64,000 nt of DNA, taken from contig CASGAM010000017.1 of the NCBI GenBank assembly GCA_949299545.1, positions 27,611 through 91,610 on the forward strand, given 5' to 3'. Below, one piece after another: positions 41,524 through 51,668 of this stretch (its first letter is position 1; the number at the start of each line of letters is the position of its first letter). This stretch comes from an uncultured Prevotellaceae bacterium (GTDB taxonomy: Bacteria; Bacteroidota; Bacteroidia; Bacteroidales; Bacteroidaceae). Below the pieces are notes generated by a model that saw only the letters and a list, made by a program, of their open reading frames with translations, did no database searches and was not told the DNA's origin. The translations under genes were made by a program, and so were the position numbers.

Positions 41524-42489
41524 TCAGGAATAGCGAAGAATCTGTCCCGGGCGAAGAATAGTTCGACGGGAAATACCATTCAACTTACACAACTTTTCAA
41601 TAGTCGTATTATGCTTTTTGGCAATAGTATACAGACTCTCACCAGAACGCACCTTGTGAATGTGCGAATTGTTTTTATTGGAAGTAACGGTTGCCTTTTT
41701 TTTCGTAGTTTCTGCTTCGGCCTTCTCAGCCGTTGTGCCAATAGAGGCAATCATTGAATTTTGATATTTTGCAGCTTCATCTGCTTTCAATGCCAGTCCT
41801 TTACCATTTTTACGGAATAGATAATAATCACCCAATACGTCTTGCGCCACAAAGTCGAACATCTCAGCAGGATTAATAGCTATACCCATAAAACGAAGCT
41901 CAAAATGCAAATGTGAGCCCGTTGAAAGTCCTGTATTACCCCCCAATCCAATCGGCTCACCAGCCCTGACCGTCTGATTCTCTTTAACCAACTGTTTTGA
42001 CAAATGGCCATATATAGTTTCCAAACCATTTGGATGACGAATCACCACATAGTAACCATACCCCCCACGCTGATATGCCACCCTACGGATTTTGCCATTA
42101 AAAGCAGAATAAATCGTATCACCAGTGTAAACTTTCACATCAATACCATAGTGCATTCTTCTGAAAGAACGACGATAACCGTAGTTTGAAGTCACACGCT
42201 GACTAGGTGTAGGCATAGCAAAATGCCTCAAGTCAATTTTATAGACTTCAGGCACATTGGTATAGCTTCGGTGTGCATAATCATTACTCCAGTCTTGATA
42301 TAATGCAAAAGCCGGATTTTCAAGATTCTCAGCATCAATCAATCGATGCAAAGCGACGGAGTCCACCGCACGCATCTTTTTATCAATAGGCGCCTGACGT
42401 GCCAACAGATCCTGCCCCTGAACGGACATATTGAATGCTGCAAGAATCAGCGTCAGCCCTATTTTCGTTACCTTTTTACTTAAAAACAT
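41524..42489 (-). CDS. M23 (LytM) peptidase with C-terminal LysM
   Basis: Cell-wall endopeptidase or its regulator, 321 aa. A signal peptide (about residues 1-25, LTLILAAFNMSVQGQ), the LytM domain with HYGIDVKVYTGD and HLHFELRF (about 113-205), and a C-terminal LysM repeat (HKVRSGESLYTIAKKHNTTIEKLCKLNGI, about 276-304) that binds peptidoglycan. The metal-binding His/Asp of H-x-G-x-D and H-x-H are present, so it is probably active. Separated by 25 bases from ndk upstream. Confidence 0.93.
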   Translation of the reverse strand: MFLSKKVTKIGLTLILAAFNMSVQGQDLLARQAPIDKKMRAVDSVALHRLIDAENLENPAFALYQDWSNDYAHRSYTNVPEVYKIDLRHFAMPTPSQRVTSNYGYRRSFRRMHYGIDVKVYTGDTIYSAFNGKIRRVAYQRGGYGYYVVIRHPNGLETIYGHLSKQLVKENQTVRAGEPIGLGGNTGLSTGSHLHFELRFMGIAINPAEMFDFVAQDVLGDYYLFRKNGKGLALKADEAAKYQNSMIASIGTTAEKAEAETTKKKATVTSNKNNSHIHKVRSGESLYTIAKKHNTTIEKLCKLNGISRRTILRPGQILRYS

Positions 42490-42514
42490 TCCTATCGTCG
42501 TTTTCCAATTTTTA

Positions 42515-42985
42515 TTAATCGTTTCCTAATTCATCTGTTGAATACTGAAATGGCCATGACATCGGTGAGTATTTGAACAACTCTTCCTTCTTGAAGAAAC
42601 GGTTGACTTCCACTGCCGCATTTTCAACTGAGTCCGATGTATGTACCACATTCTGCTGATTACTCATGCAATAATCACCCCTTATAGTACCAGGGGCAGC
42701 CTGCCGTCCATTTGTCGCACCTGCCATCGCACGGACAACCGCCACAGCCTCTACACCTTCAAAGCAGCAAGCTATCACCGGAGCCGCCATCATGGAATCT
42801 TTCAACTTCCCGAAAAAAGGTTTATCGGCCAAATGGGCATAGTGTTCATTCAGTATTTCATCTGTCAACTGCATCATCTTGATTCCAATCAAACTTAGTC
42901 CTCTTTTCTCAAAACGTGAAATAACCTCACCAACAAGCCCGCGCTGCAATGCACCCGGTTTTAACAGAACCAATGTTTTTTCCAT
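42515..42985 (-). CDS. ndk: Nucleoside diphosphate kinase
   Basis: Balances NTP pools by transferring phosphate through a His. KTLVLLKPGALQRGLVGEVI (from residue 3) is the family start. The active-site segment is VVHTSDSVENA, where most family members have a Gly after the His; the His itself is present. 156 aa from ATG 42985. The upstream codons of the frame (to 42997) are ignored. Confidence 0.95.
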   Translation of the reverse strand: MEKTLVLLKPGALQRGLVGEVISRFEKRGLSLIGIKMMQLTDEILNEHYAHLADKPFFGKLKDSMMAAPVIACCFEGVEAVAVVRAMAGATNGRQAAPGTIRGDYCMSNQQNVVHTSDSVENAAVEVNRFFKKEELFKYSPMSWPFQYSTDELGND

Positions 42986-43041
42986 ATCAGAAATCAAGAT
43001 TTAAAGTTTAACAAATGACAGATTATAACCATCATCGGTTG

Positions 43042-43071
43042 CAAAGATAACATTTTACCCTTAAAATCCAA
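43042..43071 (-). promoter_or_regulatory. Promoter of ndk
   Basis: Minus strand: TTG (43069-43071), a 19-base spacer, TATCTTTG (43042-43049), lying between recG and ndk. Confidence 0.7.
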
Positions 43072-43110
43072 AAGTTTTTAACACTGTTTCCTCTAATTAT
43101 GCCGTTTTAG

Positions 43111-45207
43111 CTATGAAATAGACGACCAATTAACATTCTTTTGCTGTATTTGACGTAACCTTTTCCATAATATCTCATTATCTATTTTCGCACAATGTGG
43201 GTCGTCTTCTAAAATTCTTTCAGCTATGATTCGCGCCATTTGAAGAATTTGCCCGTCCCGTACAATATCTGCAATTTTCAGATCAAAAGCCACCCCACTC
43301 TGCTGAGTTCCTTCCAGATCACCCGGTCCGCGAAGTTTCATATCAGCCTCAGCAATTTCAAATCCGTCGTTGGTTTCTGTCATAATCTGCATCCTTTTGC
43401 GGGTGTCAGCTGCCAGTTGATATTTTGTCACCAAAATACAATAAGACTGATCACCGCCACGCCCGACGCGCCCTCTCAACTGATGCAACTGCGCCAACCC
43501 GAAGCGCTCGGCGTTCTCAATGACCATGACCGTGGCATTGGGTACATTCACACCCACTTCAATAACAGTAGTCGCAACAAGAATCTGCGTCTCGCCAGAA
43601 ACAAAACGCTGCATTTCCTCATCTTTTTCAATCGATTTCATCTTACCATGTACACGGCTGATACGCAAATGAGGAAAATCTCGGCATAATTGCTCATAAC
43701 CTTTCTCGAGATTCTGAATATCTATTTTCTCACTTTCCTTGATAAGCGGATAAACCACATATACCTGTCGGCCGGCATTAATTTCATGCTGCATCAACTG
43801 ATACAGCTCAGCCGGTTTATTCTCAAAACGATGTATTGTCCGGACCGGCTTCCGTCCCGGTGGCAGTTCATCGATAACAGAAACATCAAGATCGCCATAA
43901 ACAGTCATGGCAAGCGTCCGTGGAATCGGTGTTGCAGTCATCACCAGAACATGAGGCGGTTGGATGCTCTTACGCCACATTTTTGCCCGCTGCGCAACTC
44001 CGAAACGGTGCTGCTCATCAATAACAACCATCCCCAATCTCCTGAAGACGACGTTATCTTCCAGTACTGCATGTGTCCCGACTAAAATTTGGACCGTACC
44101 GTTCTCCAAACCTTCAAGGACCTCACGCCTGCGCCGTCCCTTGACGGTTCCAGTCAGCAATTCGGTACGAACAGGCATATCGCCCAACATTTTTAGGAAT
44201 GTCGCATAGTGTTGCTCTGCAAGTATCTCTGTCGGTGCAACAATACAAGCCTGGAAACCATTATCCAATGCTATCAACATCGACATCAGTGCTACCAACG
44301 TCTTTCCACTCCCCACATCACCTTGCAGCAAACGGTTCATTTGACGCCCCGATCCCATATCATGCCGAATCTCGCGAATGACACGCTTTTGTGCTGCAGT
44401 CAGTTCAAAAGGCAAACGACTTGCATAAAAAGTCCTAAACAAGTCTCCTACCACCGAAAACACATAACCACGATATTTCTTCAACCGTTCTTTTGCATAT
44501 CGGAGGATTCCCAACTGCACATACAGTAACTCTTCAAACTTCAACCGATATTGTGCGCGTTTGAGTTCTTCCGCCTTTTGGGGATAATGCACCGTGCGAA
44601 GTGCAGTATCCAAGGACATCAGGCACAACTCCCCAACGAGATACTCAGGCAAAGTTTCCGGTATGGGGAAATCTATTTTTTGCAACAAAGCAGTTGTCAG
44701 ATTCTCCAACGTACGGGAATTAACCCCCTTACGTTTCATTTTCTCCGTAGTCGTATAATACGGCCGGAGTCCAAGCGTATTAAGCCGAAGCCCATCAGCC
44801 GGCTCAATATCCGGATGAACGATATTGATTCGCCCATTAAAAGCGGACGGACGGCCGAAAACAATATATTCCGTTTGTACCTTATAAGCAGATATGATAT
44901 ATTTCAGCCCGTTAAACCAAACAAGATCCACCACACCATACCCATCTGTAAAATGGGCTACAATTCGTCGTTTCCGTCCCTCTCCCTCCGTTTCAAAGCT
45001 CAATATCCTACCTTTCAACTGCACATAAGGCATATCCGTCGTCAATTCACGGACTGCATACAAACGACTCCGGTCGATATGTTTATAAGGAAAGGTATAC
45101 AGAAGATCCTGATATGTAAAAATCTGCAGTTCGTCGTTTAACAGCTTCGCCCGTTGCGGCCCTACACCAGGCAAATATTTAATATCCTGTTTTGCCAAGT
45201 CAAACAT
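43111..45207 (-). CDS. recG: ATP-dependent DNA helicase RecG
   Basis: Rescues stalled replication forks by fork reversal. An N-terminal wedge/OB domain (about residues 30-170) is followed by the helicase core: Walker A QGDVGSGKTLVALM (about 290-303), VIDEQHRFGVAQR (about 393-405), TATPIPRT (about 424-431), and the C-terminal TRG region HQLRGRVGRG (about 575-584). 698 aa from ATG 45207, two codons inside the longest frame, where an upstream TTG is less likely. It starts 2 bases after the ispD stop. Confidence 0.97.
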   Translation of the reverse strand: MFDLAKQDIKYLPGVGPQRAKLLNDELQIFTYQDLLYTFPYKHIDRSRLYAVRELTTDMPYVQLKGRILSFETEGEGRKRRIVAHFTDGYGVVDLVWFNGLKYIISAYKVQTEYIVFGRPSAFNGRINIVHPDIEPADGLRLNTLGLRPYYTTTEKMKRKGVNSRTLENLTTALLQKIDFPIPETLPEYLVGELCLMSLDTALRTVHYPQKAEELKRAQYRLKFEELLYVQLGILRYAKERLKKYRGYVFSVVGDLFRTFYASRLPFELTAAQKRVIREIRHDMGSGRQMNRLLQGDVGSGKTLVALMSMLIALDNGFQACIVAPTEILAEQHYATFLKMLGDMPVRTELLTGTVKGRRRREVLEGLENGTVQILVGTHAVLEDNVVFRRLGMVVIDEQHRFGVAQRAKMWRKSIQPPHVLVMTATPIPRTLAMTVYGDLDVSVIDELPPGRKPVRTIHRFENKPAELYQLMQHEINAGRQVYVVYPLIKESEKIDIQNLEKGYEQLCRDFPHLRISRVHGKMKSIEKDEEMQRFVSGETQILVATTVIEVGVNVPNATVMVIENAERFGLAQLHQLRGRVGRGGDQSYCILVTKYQLAADTRKRMQIMTETNDGFEIAEADMKLRGPGDLEGTQQSGVAFDLKIADIVRDGQILQMARIIAERILEDDPHCAKIDNEILWKRLRQIQQKNVNWSSIS

Positions 45208-45209
45208 GC

Positions 45210-45887
45210 TCAATCAGATAATATGGCTTCCGCAACCTTCAAATCAAAAGGTGTAGTTATCTTAATGTTCTCACGACTGCCATCAACAAGGTCAACCTTG
45301 TGACCGTACGCTTCCACCACTGATGCATCATCAGTAAAACCATCCTGATAAGGCATGGCATACGCAGCTTTCAACAAACGCCCGCTGAAAGTCTGTGGCG
45401 TCTGGACAAGACGGAAAGCGTTCCTGTTCTCCGTTATGCTTGCCCCACCATCATCTGCCACACGGCGTACCGTATCTACCACCGGCACCACCGGCACGAC
45501 GGCACCCTTAGAAACAGCATCTGAAAAACAGCGCTCTATCACATCACTGTCGACAAACGGACGGACCCCGTCATGAACCGCAATGATACATTCTTCATTA
45601 TCCGGAACAAAACTGAGCCCGTTTCTTACAGAATGGAAACGCGTCTCACCACCGGTTGCCATGCTATATGGCACCTCAAACGCGTGTTGCGCACAGAGTT
45701 CATGCCAATAGTCTTGTTGGTCGGCAGGCAAAACAAGAATCAATTCCACCGACTTGTCATAACGATAAAAAGCATCCAACGTACGCATCAGTACCGGTCG
45801 CCCCTTAATCGGCAAGAACTGTTTGGGAATCTCACCTCCCATACGCAGTCCCTTGCCGCCGGCAACAATGATGGCGTACCGTTTCAT
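45210..45887 (-). CDS. ispD: 2-C-methyl-D-erythritol 4-phosphate cytidylyltransferase
   Basis: Third step of MEP isoprenoid synthesis; attaches CMP to methylerythritol phosphate. The nucleotidyltransferase loop [19 protein letters not shown] (residues 9-27), [10 protein letters not shown] (about 103-112) and [12 protein letters not shown] (about 181-192) are clear. 225 aa from ATG 45887, whose A is shared with the TGA of the upstream DJ-1-like gene, so the two are coupled. Confidence 0.95.
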   Translation of the reverse strand: MKRYAIIVAGGKGLRMGGEIPKQFLPIKGRPVLMRTLDAFYRYDKSVELILVLPADQQDYWHELCAQHAFEVPYSMATGGETRFHSVRNGLSFVPDNEECIIAVHDGVRPFVDSDVIERCFSDAVSKGAVVPVVPVVDTVRRVADDGGASITENRNAFRLVQTPQTFSGRLLKAAYAMPYQDGFTDDASVVEAYGHKVDLVDGSRENIKITTPFDLKVAEAILSD

Positions 45888-46447
45888 CACTGCCCTACCT
45901 CCGAATACAACATACCTTTTCTCAAGGCTTCTGCCTTTTCAGTTCCCGCAAGCCGGGCCACAATAGCAAAACCAAATGCAAAGACAGCTGCGGGACCTTT
46001 TCCGGTAATAAACTGACCGTCTTCTTCCACCAGAGCCCCTGTGTAATTGGCACCTTCGAGGTTATCTTCAAATCCCGGATAACAAGTGGCATTCAAACCG
46101 TTCAACAGCCCCATACGGCCATACACCAACGGTGCCGCACAAATGGCAGCCAACAAACCACCACGGTCATATTGCGAACGGATTGTGCAGGCTAACTCTT
46201 TATGCTCTGCCAAATTATATGAACCGGGCAGTCCACCGGGTAGAATCAACATGTCTGCTTCTGAAAAATCTTCGTCTTCAAACAACACATCAGCTTCTAT
46301 CTTTATACCGTGCGAACCGGTTACCATCTTGCTTCCGGTAACGGAAACAATCTTCACATTCAGTTCTGCACGTCGCAGAATATCCACCACAGCCAAGGCT
46401 TCCAATTCTTCACTGCCTTCAGCAAAAAACAAATATACAGGTTTCAT
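45887..46447 (-). CDS. DJ-1/PfpI/ThiJ-family protein
   Basis: 186-aa protein of the DJ-1 family (YajL/ThiJ clade). The nucleophilic elbow [13 protein letters not shown] (about residues 96-108) contains the conserved Cys, and the acid partner lies in the [12 protein letters not shown] segment. Relatives act as deglycases, redox sensors or chaperones; the substrate is not certain. Between pdxJ and ispD, cotranscribed with ispD-recG. Confidence 0.9.
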   Translation of the reverse strand: MKPVYLFFAEGSEELEALAVVDILRRAELNVKIVSVTGSKMVTGSHGIKIEADVLFEDEDFSEADMLILPGGLPGSYNLAEHKELACTIRSQYDRGGLLAAICAAPLVYGRMGLLNGLNATCYPGFEDNLEGANYTGALVEEDGQFITGKGPAAVFAFGFAIVARLAGTEKAEALRKGMLYSEVGQ

Positions 46448-46470
46448 AATTATATTTTTAAATCATGTTA

Positions 46471-47184
46471 TTATTTCAAACACGCCAAATAGCTTGCGAT
46501 TGTTTTCTCAAGCCCCAAATACAAAGCATCACAAATCAGGGCATGCCCGATACTGACCTCGTCTAACCACGGAATATTCTGACGGATAAAAGCCAAATTC
46601 TCAAGGCTCAGGTCATGCCCGGCATTGACACCTAATCCCAAACTGCGGGCGATTTTCGCAGCTTCCACAAAAGGCGCTACTGCCAAAGAAGCATCCTTAG
46701 GATACACAGCGGCATAAGGTTCCGTGTAAAGTTCCACCCTGTCGGCACCGGCCTTAGCTGCATATTCAATCATTTCAGGCTCTGTCCCCACAAAAACGGA
46801 AGTCCGGATGCCTTTTTCCTTGAATTCTCCGATAATGTCTGTCAAAAAAACGAGATTGGTCTTTGTATCCCAACCTGCATTCGATGTAATCTGGTCGGGC
46901 GCATCCGGCACCAACGTCACCTGCGTTGGCTTGACCTTCAAGACCAAATCCGTAAATTTGTCGCACGGATTTCCTTCTATATTAAACTCCGTATGAAGTG
47001 CAGGTTTCAAATCATAAACATCCTGATAGCGTATATGCCGTTCATCAGGCCGGGGATGCACGGTAATACCCTGCGCCCCGAACTTTTCGCAATCTAAAGC
47101 CACCTGCAACACATCAGGGTTGTTACCGCCACGTGCATTCCTGATAGTAGCAACCTTATTGATATTTACGCTTAACTTTGTCAT
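46471..47184 (-). CDS. pdxJ: Pyridoxine 5'-phosphate synthase
   Basis: Condenses 3-amino-2-oxopropyl phosphate and deoxyxylulose phosphate to pyridoxine phosphate. Family landmarks: [17 protein letters not shown] (from residue 3), [12 protein letters not shown] (about 43-54), [18 protein letters not shown] (about 92-109) and [13 protein letters not shown] (about 184-196). 237 aa from the ATG at 47184; the extra upstream codons (to 47217) are not conserved. Divergent from nadK. Confidence 0.96.
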   Translation of the reverse strand: MTKLSVNINKVATIRNARGGNNPDVLQVALDCEKFGAQGITVHPRPDERHIRYQDVYDLKPALHTEFNIEGNPCDKFTDLVLKVKPTQVTLVPDAPDQITSNAGWDTKTNLVFLTDIIGEFKEKGIRTSVFVGTEPEMIEYAAKAGADRVELYTEPYAAVYPKDASLAVAPFVEAAKIARSLGLGVNAGHDLSLENLAFIRQNIPWLDEVSIGHALICDALYLGLEKTIASYLACLK

Positions 47185-47214
47185 TCTTGCAGTATAATTA
47201 ATCATTGAATGGGA

Positions 47215-47241
47215 CAAAGTTAGAAAAAAATCGTAAATTTG
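47215..47241. promoter_or_regulatory. Back-to-back -7 elements of pdxJ and nadK
   Basis: TAACTTTG on the minus strand (47215-47222) reads toward pdxJ and TAAATTTG on the plus strand (47234-47241) toward nadK. They are only 11 bases apart, so the two promoters overlap and may compete. The -33 halves are weak. Confidence 0.55.
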
Positions 47242-47289
47242 CGGAATACTTTATAAAATAAAAGTACAAAACAGCACACCCGAAACAAA

Positions 47290-48174
47290 ATGACAAAGAA
47301 ACTAACTTTTGCCTTGTTCGGCAATGTCTATCAGGCCAAAAAGTCCGCATCCGTGGAACTGCTGTTGCATCAGCTTAAAACCCATGGAGCAGACATTTGC
47401 ATAGACAAAGCATTTTATACATACCTTACAGAGCAGTTGCACATAGACATTTCTCCCACTTCTTTAATTGAAAGCAACGAATTCAACGCAGATTTTGCTA
47501 TCAGCATGGGTGGCGACGGCACGTTTCTGGAAGCTGCCAGCCGGGTAAGGGATAAAAAGATACCAATATTGGGAGTCAACATGGGGCGCCTCGGTTTCCT
47601 GGCAGATGTCTCACCGAACGAAATAACGGAAGCGATAGAAGATATATATGCAGAAACATATAAGATTGACGAACGCAGCGTCATCCAGGTAGAGTACGAA
47701 GGAAAACCGCTTGAAGGTTATCCCTTTGCCCTTAACGAGGTCGCCGTCTTGAAACGGGACAATTCATCCATGATTTGCATCCGTGTGGAAGTTGACGGAG
47801 AATCTTTAGCCACTTACCAGGCAGACGGTCTTATTGTCAATACGCCTACAGGGTCTACAGGTTACGCACTCAGCGTCGGCGGCCCCGTTGTCGTGCCGCA
47901 ATCAGGCACATTCGGCATCACGCCGGTAGCTTCACACAGTTTGAACGCCCGCCCCATCATGCTACGCGACAACGTAACGCTCTCGTTAGCGGTAGAATCA
48001 CGCAACCATAATTTTTTAGTGGCTATTGACGGGCGCAGCGAAGCCTGTACCGAGGGCACGCGACTCATCCTGCACCGGGCTGATTACGACATCCTTGTAT
48101 TACAAAGAAAAAATCACTCTTTTTACTCCACGCTGCGCGAAAAGCTCATGTGGGGTACTGATCCACGCGACTGA
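47290..48174 (+). CDS. nadK: NAD kinase
   Basis: Phosphorylates NAD to NADP. The ATP-binding motif MGGDGTFLEAASRV (about residues 71-84), the NEVAVLK segment and GSTGYALSVGGPVV (about 193-206) are diagnostic. 294 aa is standard. Followed 2 bases later by an ABC exporter gene. Confidence 0.96.
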   Translation: MTKKLTFALFGNVYQAKKSASVELLLHQLKTHGADICIDKAFYTYLTEQLHIDISPTSLIESNEFNADFAISMGGDGTFLEAASRVRDKKIPILGVNMGRLGFLADVSPNEITEAIEDIYAETYKIDERSVIQVEYEGKPLEGYPFALNEVAVLKRDNSSMICIRVEVDGESLATYQADGLIVNTPTGSTGYALSVGGPVVVPQSGTFGITPVASHSLNARPIMLRDNVTLSLAVESRNHNFLVAIDGRSEACTEGTRLILHRADYDILVLQRKNHSFYSTLREKLMWGTDPRD

Positions 48175-48176
48175 AC

Positions 48177-49865
48177 ATGGCACTGTTCTTACAAAGAGAC
48201 TCATCACGCTATTCCAACCGCGACATATGCCACTGGCTTTGGCGCCTTTTGCAGCGTCACCGTCTGCAGGCAAGTCTCAACACCTTGTTGGGCTGTCTTT
48301 CGGTCGGCCTTGACTTTGCATTTATCGCCGCCACAAAAGAAACCATCGACATTGCCACACATCGTACGGAAGGTTCGCTCCTGTACGCTTGTTCCCTGCT
48401 GATTGCCATTCTCTTGTGCCAGCTCTGCATCGGTTTTTCCTCCAAGTGGATTCGTTCCACATTAGGCATCAAAGCCCAAAACCTCATGCAACAGAACTAT
48501 TTCGGTCGTCTGCTGCACAGCGAATGGCAGGTCATGAACAACCGGCATAGTGGCGACATCATCAACCGGCTCGAACGTGACGTGCAAGACATCGGGACTA
48601 CCGTCACTGAAACCATTCCAAGCACATTCGCTGTCGGTGTCCGTCTCGTCGGTGCTTTCATATTTCTGTTCACCATGGATATCACGCTCGCTTGCACGGC
48701 CATCCTCATCATACCGCTTTTTACCATTCTGAGCCGGCTTTACATGCAGAAGATGCGCCGTCTGACACGCGATATCAGAACAACCGACAGCAAAGTCCAA
48801 AGCATCTTACAGGAAACCATACAACACAGGATGGTCATCCAGACCCTGGAACAGCAATCTACCATGTCCAACCGGCTTGCAAACCTGCACTGTCACCTGC
48901 AGCAACAAGTCAGGAAACGGACAAAGTTTTCAGCTACGTCGGCAACCGTCCTGAACAGCGGATTCGCCGCCTGCTACCTTTTTACATTCATCTGGAGCGT
49001 CTACCGCCTCGAAGCCGGTACGATCAGCTATGGCATGATGATTGCCTTCATCCAGTTAGTGGGACAGATACAGGGACCGTTCCGGGAACTTAGCCGTTTC
49101 ATCCCCATCCTTATCAATGCGTTTACAGCCGGTGAAAGGCTGATGGAACTGGAAGAGATACCACTTGAAAAGAACATGGAACGGCTCTGTTTCAACCAAG
49201 CGCCCGGCATACGTTTTTCAGAAGTCACCTACAGTTACACACCCGAAAGCCGTAAGATACTGAATAATTTTAGTTTTGACTTCTCACCGGGAAGCCGGAC
49301 TGCCATCGTGGGCGAAACCGGTGCGGGGAAAACCACACTGGTAAGACTGATGCTCGCACTAATCCGTCCCCAATCAGGTACCATCACGCTGTATGACAAT
49401 AGCCGACAAGCGGACTGCAACGCAGGAACGCGCACAAACTTCATTTACGTGCCGCAAGGCAACACGCTCTTTAGCGGCAGCATACGCGACAACCTTTTAC
49501 TGGGCAATCCGATGGCAACTGACGAAGAAATGCAGAAAGTTCTGAAAACGGCCTGCGCTGATTTTGTCTTCGACCTGCCTGGCGGGCTCGATACGCCCTG
49601 TAACGAACAAGGCGGCGGACTCAGCGAAGGCCAGGCTCAACGCATCGCCATCGCACGTGCCCTGCTAAGGAAAGGCGGCATTCTGCTGTTGGACGAAGCC
49701 AGCTCGGCTTTGGACAAAGATACGGAACAACAACTATGGGCAAACCTTGCGCAATGTGGCAAAGACAAGACACTAATCTTTATCACTCACCGTACAGACA
49801 TTATCGGCGACAACACACATATATTAAGAGTCAATAAATTAAAACAAAACATAACGACAACATGA
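48177..49865 (+). CDS. ABC exporter, fused membrane and ATPase domains
   Basis: 562-aa half transporter, acting as a dimer. Residues about 20-320 form a six-helix membrane domain (with [19 protein letters not shown] in the coupling region). The ATPase half has Walker [15 protein letters not shown] (about 378-391), signature [14 protein letters not shown] (about 481-494) and Walker [13 protein letters not shown] (about 501-512). Substrate unknown; the subfamily includes lipid A and drug exporters. It overlaps xth by 4 bases (ATGA). Confidence 0.9.
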   Translation: MALFLQRDSSRYSNRDICHWLWRLLQRHRLQASLNTLLGCLSVGLDFAFIAATKETIDIATHRTEGSLLYACSLLIAILLCQLCIGFSSKWIRSTLGIKAQNLMQQNYFGRLLHSEWQVMNNRHSGDIINRLERDVQDIGTTVTETIPSTFAVGVRLVGAFIFLFTMDITLACTAILIIPLFTILSRLYMQKMRRLTRDIRTTDSKVQSILQETIQHRMVIQTLEQQSTMSNRLANLHCHLQQQVRKRTKFSATSATVLNSGFAACYLFTFIWSVYRLEAGTISYGMMIAFIQLVGQIQGPFRELSRFIPILINAFTAGERLMELEEIPLEKNMERLCFNQAPGIRFSEVTYSYTPESRKILNNFSFDFSPGSRTAIVGETGAGKTTLVRLMLALIRPQSGTITLYDNSRQADCNAGTRTNFIYVPQGNTLFSGSIRDNLLLGNPMATDEEMQKVLKTACADFVFDLPGGLDTPCNEQGGGLSEGQAQRIAIARALLRKGGILLLDEASSALDKDTEQQLWANLAQCGKDKTLIFITHRTDIIGDNTHILRVNKLKQNITTT

Positions 49866-50617
49866 AATTCATATCCTGGAATGTCAACGGCCTCAGAGCC
49901 TGCTGTGACAAAGGGTTCCGCGAAACCTTCGCACGGCTTGACGCAGACTTTTTCTGCCTGCAAGAAACCAAAATGCAGGAAGGACAGCTGGACATCGCAT
50001 TTGAAGGCTACACCAGCTATTGGAACTATGCTGAGAAAAAAGGCTATTCCGGCACGGCCATTTTCAGCCGCCACCAACCGCTGAACGTTACCTACGGAAT
50101 GGGTATCGAACAACACGATCACGAAGGACGCATCATCACACTCGAGATGCAGGACTTCTACCTCGTAACCGTCTACACCCCCAATTCGCAAGACGAACTG
50201 AAACGTTTGGATTACCGGATGCAGTGGGAAGAAGATTTCAGACGCTATCTCTCAGGTCTCGACGCCCAAAAGCCGGTCATCGTATGCGGCGACCTCAACG
50301 TGGCACATCGTGAAATAGACTTGAAAAATCCGAAGACCAACCGGCGTAACGCCGGTTTCACGGACGAAGAAAGGGAAAAGTTCTCCACATTGCTTGACGT
50401 GGGATTCACCGACACGTTCCGTTACTTCTACCCCGACATGCCGGAACAATACTCATGGTGGTCATACCGGTTCAAGGCGCGCGAAAAAAACGCCGGGTGG
50501 CGCATCGACTATTTTCTCGTTTCACAACGGCTGAACGACCGGTTGACGGGCGCACATATCCACAACGATATTTTCGGTTCTGACCATTGCCCGGTGGAAG
50601 TGACCATTAACCTGTAA
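49862..50617 (+). CDS. xth: Exodeoxyribonuclease III
   Basis: DNA repair nuclease that cuts at abasic sites and trims 3' ends. Metal and catalytic motifs: SWNVNGLRA (residues 4-12), CLQETKMQE (about 38-46), [18 protein letters not shown] (about 141-149), and the final [11 protein letters not shown] with the catalytic Asp/His. 251 aa is typical. Start codon overlaps the ABC exporter stop. Confidence 0.96.
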   Translation: MKFISWNVNGLRACCDKGFRETFARLDADFFCLQETKMQEGQLDIAFEGYTSYWNYAEKKGYSGTAIFSRHQPLNVTYGMGIEQHDHEGRIITLEMQDFYLVTVYTPNSQDELKRLDYRMQWEEDFRRYLSGLDAQKPVIVCGDLNVAHREIDLKNPKTNRRNAGFTDEEREKFSTLLDVGFTDTFRYFYPDMPEQYSWWSYRFKAREKNAGWRIDYFLVSQRLNDRLTGAHIHNDIFGSDHCPVEVTINL

Positions 50618-50633
50618 CATCCCGACAACACAC

Positions 50634-51011
50634 ATGGACAACAAAGGCTTTTCACTGCACAAACGGCTGCGCAGCTTCAAATTTGCGTTCAACGGCATAA
50701 GACTGCTGATAGCAAACGAACACAACGCATGGATTCATTGTTTTGCCGCTGTCTGCGTCCTTATAGTCGGCGCGGTGTTCGGGTTATCCCGAGGTGAATG
50801 GATTGCAGTGAGCTTCGCCATCGGCAGCGTATTGGCCGCCGAGGCCGTCAACTCGTCCATAGAAGCATTGGCCGATGTCGTCTCACCGCAGTATAATGAA
50901 AAAATCAAGCGCTGCAAAGACCTGGCAGCCGGCGCGGTGCTGCTCACAGCCATGGCGGCAGCTGCCGTCGGCCTCATCATCTTCATCCCAAAGCTAACGG
51001 CTTTATTCTAA
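50634..51011 (+). CDS. dgkA: Diacylglycerol/undecaprenol kinase
   Basis: Small three-helix membrane kinase of 125 aa. The family signature AEAVNSSIEALADVVSPQYNEKIKRCKDLAAGAVLL (about residues 69-104) includes the catalytic Glu and the metal-binding NSS-x-E. It phosphorylates diacylglycerol or undecaprenol. A PAP2 phosphatase, which could work on the same lipid carrier in the opposite sense, lies 34 bases downstream. Confidence 0.93.
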   Translation: MDNKGFSLHKRLRSFKFAFNGIRLLIANEHNAWIHCFAAVCVLIVGAVFGLSRGEWIAVSFAIGSVLAAEAVNSSIEALADVVSPQYNEKIKRCKDLAAGAVLLTAMAAAAVGLIIFIPKLTALF

Positions 51012-51045
51012 CGTTCCACAATATTGTTCTAACCACACTCCCGCA

Positions 51046-51609
51046 ATGAAAGCCCAAACAGTCATTCTGTTCTTCGTTTGCCTCTGTACGGCCATACGCC
51101 TGCCGGCACAACAAATCGAGATTTCGTCACAAAGGAAAGCCGTCCGCACCAGCGGCGATGTTGCGGCCGTGTTGCTGCCCGCCGCCGGACTAACAGGCAT
51201 CCTTATATGTAAGGACTGGCAAGGGCTGAAACAAGGTGCCCTGGCAGGCATCACGACTTTGGGCGTTACAACTGCGCTAAAATACATCGTCGACAAGGAA
51301 AGACCGGACAAAAGCAACCACCGCTCTTTCCCTTCGATGCACACCTCTGTCGCATTCACTGCTGCCACGTTCATCGGGCAACGCTACGGTTGGAAATGGG
51401 GACTGCCGGCTTGCGCATTGGTCGGATATGTAGGATGGACGCGTGTTTACGGCAAAAAGCACGATTGGTGGGACGTTGCAGCCGGTGCGGCCATCGGTAT
51501 CGGCAGCACATTTATCTATACGCGCCCCTTCGCACAGAAGCACCAACTGACGGTCACGCCCGTTGCCGGCGACGGTTTCGGCGGTTTCTATGCGGCCATG
51601 ACATTCTGA
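51046..51609 (+). CDS. PAP2-family membrane phosphatase
   Basis: 187-aa phosphatase with a signal-like first helix. The three PAP2 motifs are present: KYIVDKERPD (about residues 79-88), FPSMHTSVAF (about 96-105; PSGH in most members, PSMH here) and the TRVYGKKHDWWDVAAG segment (about 131-146) with the catalytic His. Relatives remove phosphate from undecaprenyl pyrophosphate or phosphatidate. Probably cotranscribed with dgkA. Confidence 0.88.
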   Translation: MKAQTVILFFVCLCTAIRLPAQQIEISSQRKAVRTSGDVAAVLLPAAGLTGILICKDWQGLKQGALAGITTLGVTTALKYIVDKERPDKSNHRSFPSMHTSVAFTAATFIGQRYGWKWGLPACALVGYVGWTRVYGKKHDWWDVAAGAAIGIGSTFIYTRPFAQKHQLTVTPVAGDGFGGFYAAMTF

Positions 51610-51668
51610 ACTGAAAGCGGCAGACTTTCGCCTGCCGCCCGATACAATATCTGCAATGAACATGAACG

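Noticed and set aside
44551-45141. 196-codon plus-strand frame opposite recG
   Set aside because: Shadow of the recG wedge domain; no start context or promoter.
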